From NCBI GenBank assembly GCA_016213895.1, contig JACQZJ010000054.1:10656-49151 (forward strand): DNA of 38,496 nucleotides, read 5' to 3'. Shown here in pieces: positions 36,140-38,496 of this stretch; positions within the stretch are counted from its first letter, which is position 1; each line of letters starts with the position of its first letter. Position numbers and translations under genes: made by a program. The stretch comes from Planctomycetota bacterium. Its GTDB lineage: Bacteria > Planctomycetota > B15-G4 > JADJEK01. The notes beneath the pieces are model-generated. The model saw nothing but the letters and a program-made list of their open reading frames with translations, was not told where the DNA came from and did not search any database.

Positions 36140-38496
36140 GTGTCCCGAGTGAAAGTTGAGAAGATGATCGGAGGGCAGAAGCTCTCCATCGAGACCGGCG
36201 CCCTGGCGAAGCAAGCCGACGGCGCCGTGGTCGTGTCGTACGGCGATTCTGTGGTGCTGGTGACGGCGCAGTCGGCCAAGGGACGGGAGGGCATCGACTT
36301 CTTCCCGCTGACGGTCGAGTATCGCGAGAAGTTCTCGTCGGGCGGGCGCTTCCCGGGCGGGTTCATCAAGCGCGAAGGCAGGCCATCGAACCGCGAGATC
36401 CTGACCATGCGCCTGATCGACCGCCCGATGCGGCCGCTCTTCCCGGAAGGCTACGTGCAGGAAGTCCAGATCATCGGCAACCTGCTCTCCGCCGACCGGC
36501 AGAACGATCCGGACGTGCTGGCGCTGACCGGCGCCTCGGCCGCTCTGACGATCTCCAGCATCCCGTTCCTCGGCCCCATCGCCGGGGTGCGCGTGGGCAT
36601 GGTCGACGGCGAGTTCATCCTCAACCCGAAGACGGATGAGCGGGAGCAGTCGAGCCTCGACCTGATCGTCGCCGGCACGCGCGACGCCGTGGTCATGGTC
36701 GAGGGCGGAGGGAAGCAGGTCTCCGAGAAGGACGTGGTCGAGGCCATTCAGTTCGGCCACGAGGCGATCCAGGAGATCATCCCCATGATCGAGGAGCTGC
36801 GCGAGAAGGCGGGCAAGCCCAAGGCCGAGTTCGCGCCGCCGGAGGCGGACGGGGCGCTGGCGGCGCGGCTGCGCCGCGGCTTCGAGGCGCGCCTGCGCGA
36901 TGCGCTGCAAACCGAGGGCAAGCTCGCCCGGCAGCAGGCGATCGACGCCCTGCGCGAGGAGGCGGTCGCCGCGGAGAGCGCGGGCATCGAGGACGCGGGC
37001 GAACTGCTGGTGCGCACCAAGGAAGTGGTGAAGGCCTTCGGCGAGATGGCCTGGCAGAACGAGCGCGCGCTCATCCTGGACAAGGGCCGGCGCGTGGACG
37101 GCCGCGCTCCGGACGAGATCCGCGCGATCAGCGTCGACCTGGGCGTGCTGCCGCGCACGCACGGCTCGGCGGTCTTCACGCGCGGCGAGACGCAGGCGCT
37201 GGCCACCGCGGTCCTTGGCACGGCCGACGCCGAGCAGCGTGTCGAGCACGTGATGGCGGACTACCGCAAGCGCTTCTACCTCGACTACAACTTCCCGCCG
37301 TACTCGGTGGGCGAGGTGCGGCCGATCCGGGGAGTGGGCCGGCGTGAGATCGGCCACGGCGCCCTGGCCGAGAAAGCCCTGGACACGGTCATTCCTTCGG
37401 CCGACAAGTTCTCCTACACGATCCGCGTGGTCTCGGACATCCTCGAGTCGAACGGCTCCTCGTCCATGGCCACGGTCTGCGGCGCGACCCTCTGCCTGAT
37501 GGACGCGGGCGTGCCGATCCAGGCTCCGGTCGCGGGCATCGCCATGGGTCTGGTCATGGAGGGCGAGCGCTACCGCATCTTGTCGGACATCGCCGGCTCC
37601 GAGGACCACAACGGCGACATGGACTTCAAGGTCGCGGGCACGCGTGACGGGATCACCGCCCTGCAGATGGACATCAAGGTGGGCGGCCTCACCACGGAAC
37701 TCCTGGAGCAAGCGCTGGAGCAGGCCCGCGCCGGCAGGCTGTTCATCCTGGACAAGATGAACGAGGCGATCAGCGAGCCGAGGAAAGAGCTTTCTCCCTA
37801 CGCTCCGAAGCTCCGGCGTCTCTGCATCCCGGTCGAGAAGATCGGCCTGCTGATCGGCCCGGGCGGCCGCCAGATCAAAGCGATTCAGGAGGAAACGGGG
37901 GCCCACATCGAGGTGGGCGACGACGGCGTGGTCCTGGTCTCGGGCGAGACGGACGAGAGCGTCGAGAAGGCCGCGGCCCAGGTGAAGGCGATCACGACCG
38001 AGGTCGAGGTCGGCCAGGTGTTCGACGGCAAGGTCGTCTCCATCAAGGACTTCGGCGCCTTCGTCGAGCTGGCGCCCGGGCAGGAGGGGCTCTGCCACGT
38101 TTCTGAGCTGTCCGCGGACTACGTGCGCGACGTGAACGACGAGGTCCAGCTCGGCGACGTCATCAAGGTCAAGGTGATCCACGTCGATCCGACCGGCCGC
38201 ATCAAGGTGTCGCGCAAGGCGGTCCTCCTCGAGGGAGAGGCGGGCGCGCCGGCCGCTGCTGCCGAGGGTACGGCGGAGGGAGCGCGGCCGGCCGAGGCCG
38301 GTCCGCGCGAGCGTTTCGACCGCGGCGGGCGCGGAGGCCGCGGCGGCCGGCCGGACCGCGGCGAGGACGCGGATCGGGGCGAGCGCTCCGACCGCGGCGA
38401 CCGGGGCGGACGGCGGGACCACGGCGGCCGCTTCGAGCGCGGCCCGCGGCGTGGCGACCGCGGCGGCGACCGCGGCGGCGAGCGCGGCGGCGACCG
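36140..38496 (+). CDS. pnp: Polyribonucleotide nucleotidyltransferase (PNPase), 3' end beyond the window
   Basis: 785 residues visible, still open at the window edge. GTG 36140 has GGGAGG (36126-36131) eight bases upstream. PNPase degrades RNA 3'-to-5' with phosphate and is part of the degradosome. Domains in order: RNase PH 1 (to about residue 215), helical linker, RNase PH 2 (about 320-550) with 'NGSSSMATVCGA' and 'GSEDHNGDMDFKVAGT' at the active site, KH (about 555-620; 'IGLLIGPGGRQIKAIQ'), S1 (about 624-695; 'GKVVSIKDFGAFVEL'). After residue ~700 comes an Arg/Gly/Asp-rich tail (RGGRGGRGG, DRGERSDRGDRGG) of at least 85 residues, beyond the E. coli length. Such RGG tails bind RNA nonspecifically in other proteins. 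Confidence 0.96.
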   Translation, partial: MSRVKVEKMIGGQKLSIETGALAKQADGAVVVSYGDSVVLVTAQSAKGREGIDFFPLTVEYREKFSSGGRFPGGFIKREGRPSNREILTMRLIDRPMRPLFPEGYVQEVQIIGNLLSADRQNDPDVLALTGASAALTISSIPFLGPIAGVRVGMVDGEFILNPKTDEREQSSLDLIVAGTRDAVVMVEGGGKQVSEKDVVEAIQFGHEAIQEIIPMIEELREKAGKPKAEFAPPEADGALAARLRRGFEARLRDALQTEGKLARQQAIDALREEAVAAESAGIEDAGELLVRTKEVVKAFGEMAWQNERALILDKGRRVDGRAPDEIRAISVDLGVLPRTHGSAVFTRGETQALATAVLGTADAEQRVEHVMADYRKRFYLDYNFPPYSVGEVRPIRGVGRREIGHGALAEKALDTVIPSADKFSYTIRVVSDILESNGSSSMATVCGATLCLMDAGVPIQAPVAGIAMGLVMEGERYRILSDIAGSEDHNGDMDFKVAGTRDGITALQMDIKVGGLTTELLEQALEQARAGRLFILDKMNEAISEPRKELSPYAPKLRRLCIPVEKIGLLIGPGGRQIKAIQEETGAHIEVGDDGVVLVSGETDESVEKAAAQVKAITTEVEVGQVFDGKVVSIKDFGAFVELAPGQEGLCHVSELSADYVRDVNDEVQLGDVIKVKVIHVDPTGRIKVSRKAVLLEGEAGAPAAAAEGTAEGARPAEAGPRERFDRGGRGGRGGRPDRGEDADRGERSDRGDRGGRRDHGGRFERGPRRGDRGGDRGGERGGD
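38310..38496 (+). repeat. Arg-Gly-Asp codon repeat in the pnp tail
   Basis: Near-repeats of CGCGGCGGCGACCG and CGCGGCGGCGAGCG occur up to the window edge and encode DRGG/ERGG units in the pnp frame. They are coding repeats, likely to vary in number and hard to assemble, so the window end may reflect an assembly break. Confidence 0.7.

Noticed and set aside
35960-38422. Long minus-strand open frame opposite pnp
   Set aside because: The plus strand encodes an unmistakable PNPase; the antisense frame is Asp/Arg/His/Leu-rich shadow sequence.

Overview
The window is a very GC-rich bacterial chromosome segment with tightly packed genes, many ATGA or GTGA overlaps between neighbours, and a Gram-negative-type envelope gene set (MCE/Mla-type lipid transporter, lipoproteins with lipoboxes, SecG, a GspK-like pseudopilin). 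Two things point to Planctomycetota or a close relative: a secreted protein ending in a Cys/Gly-rich domain of a kind I associate with planctomycetal secreted proteins, and a secreted HEAT protein with a Trp-rich 'WETWWNFNKH' block. This placement is inference; no rRNA is present to settle it.

Layout. 62-3975: two secreted proteins in tandem (a beta-propeller-like protein and a ten-motif Asp-box protein), ended by a GNRA-loop hairpin. 4051-5480: a squalene/phytoene-synthase-family enzyme overlapping a GNAT acetyltransferase. 5483-9484 (minus): molybdopterin oxidoreductase, zinc-type MDR dehydrogenase and an M28 peptidase, read as one operon. 9815-13566: a secreted HEAT-repeat protein convergent with a second M28 peptidase (PA and PDZ domains), separated by a long imperfect inverted repeat. 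13751-15917: a Nudix hydrolase and a GspK-like protein carrying large acidic and Gly-Asp insertions.

16035-19657 is a housekeeping run: tpiA, secG, pyrE, yicC, gmk, rpoZ. The rpoZ stop codon lies inside one copy of a CTAG duplication flanking a 159-bp MITE-like element. 19828-23264 (minus) holds two tandem paralogous secreted TPR proteins. 23469-28219 is an MCE lipid-transport operon: STAS-MlaE permease, MlaF ATPase, MlaD/MCE protein, and an auxiliary lipoprotein that looks like three fused copies of the ABC_trans_aux domain.

28296-31550 is one continuous reading frame for a large Ig-like lipoprotein, cut by a single in-frame TAG at codon 352. It overlaps queC, which overlaps a small lipoprotein gene. 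A possible gene remnant, a secreted alpha-solenoid-like protein (minus), and then rpsO and pnp follow. pnp runs off the window end inside an Arg/Gly/Asp-rich tail.

The most notable signals are the amber-split lipoprotein, the MITE at the rpoZ stop, the long inverted repeat between the convergent HEAT and M28 genes, and the triple-domain MCE auxiliary lipoprotein. I saw no CRISPR array, tRNA, rRNA, phage or recognisable defence system.
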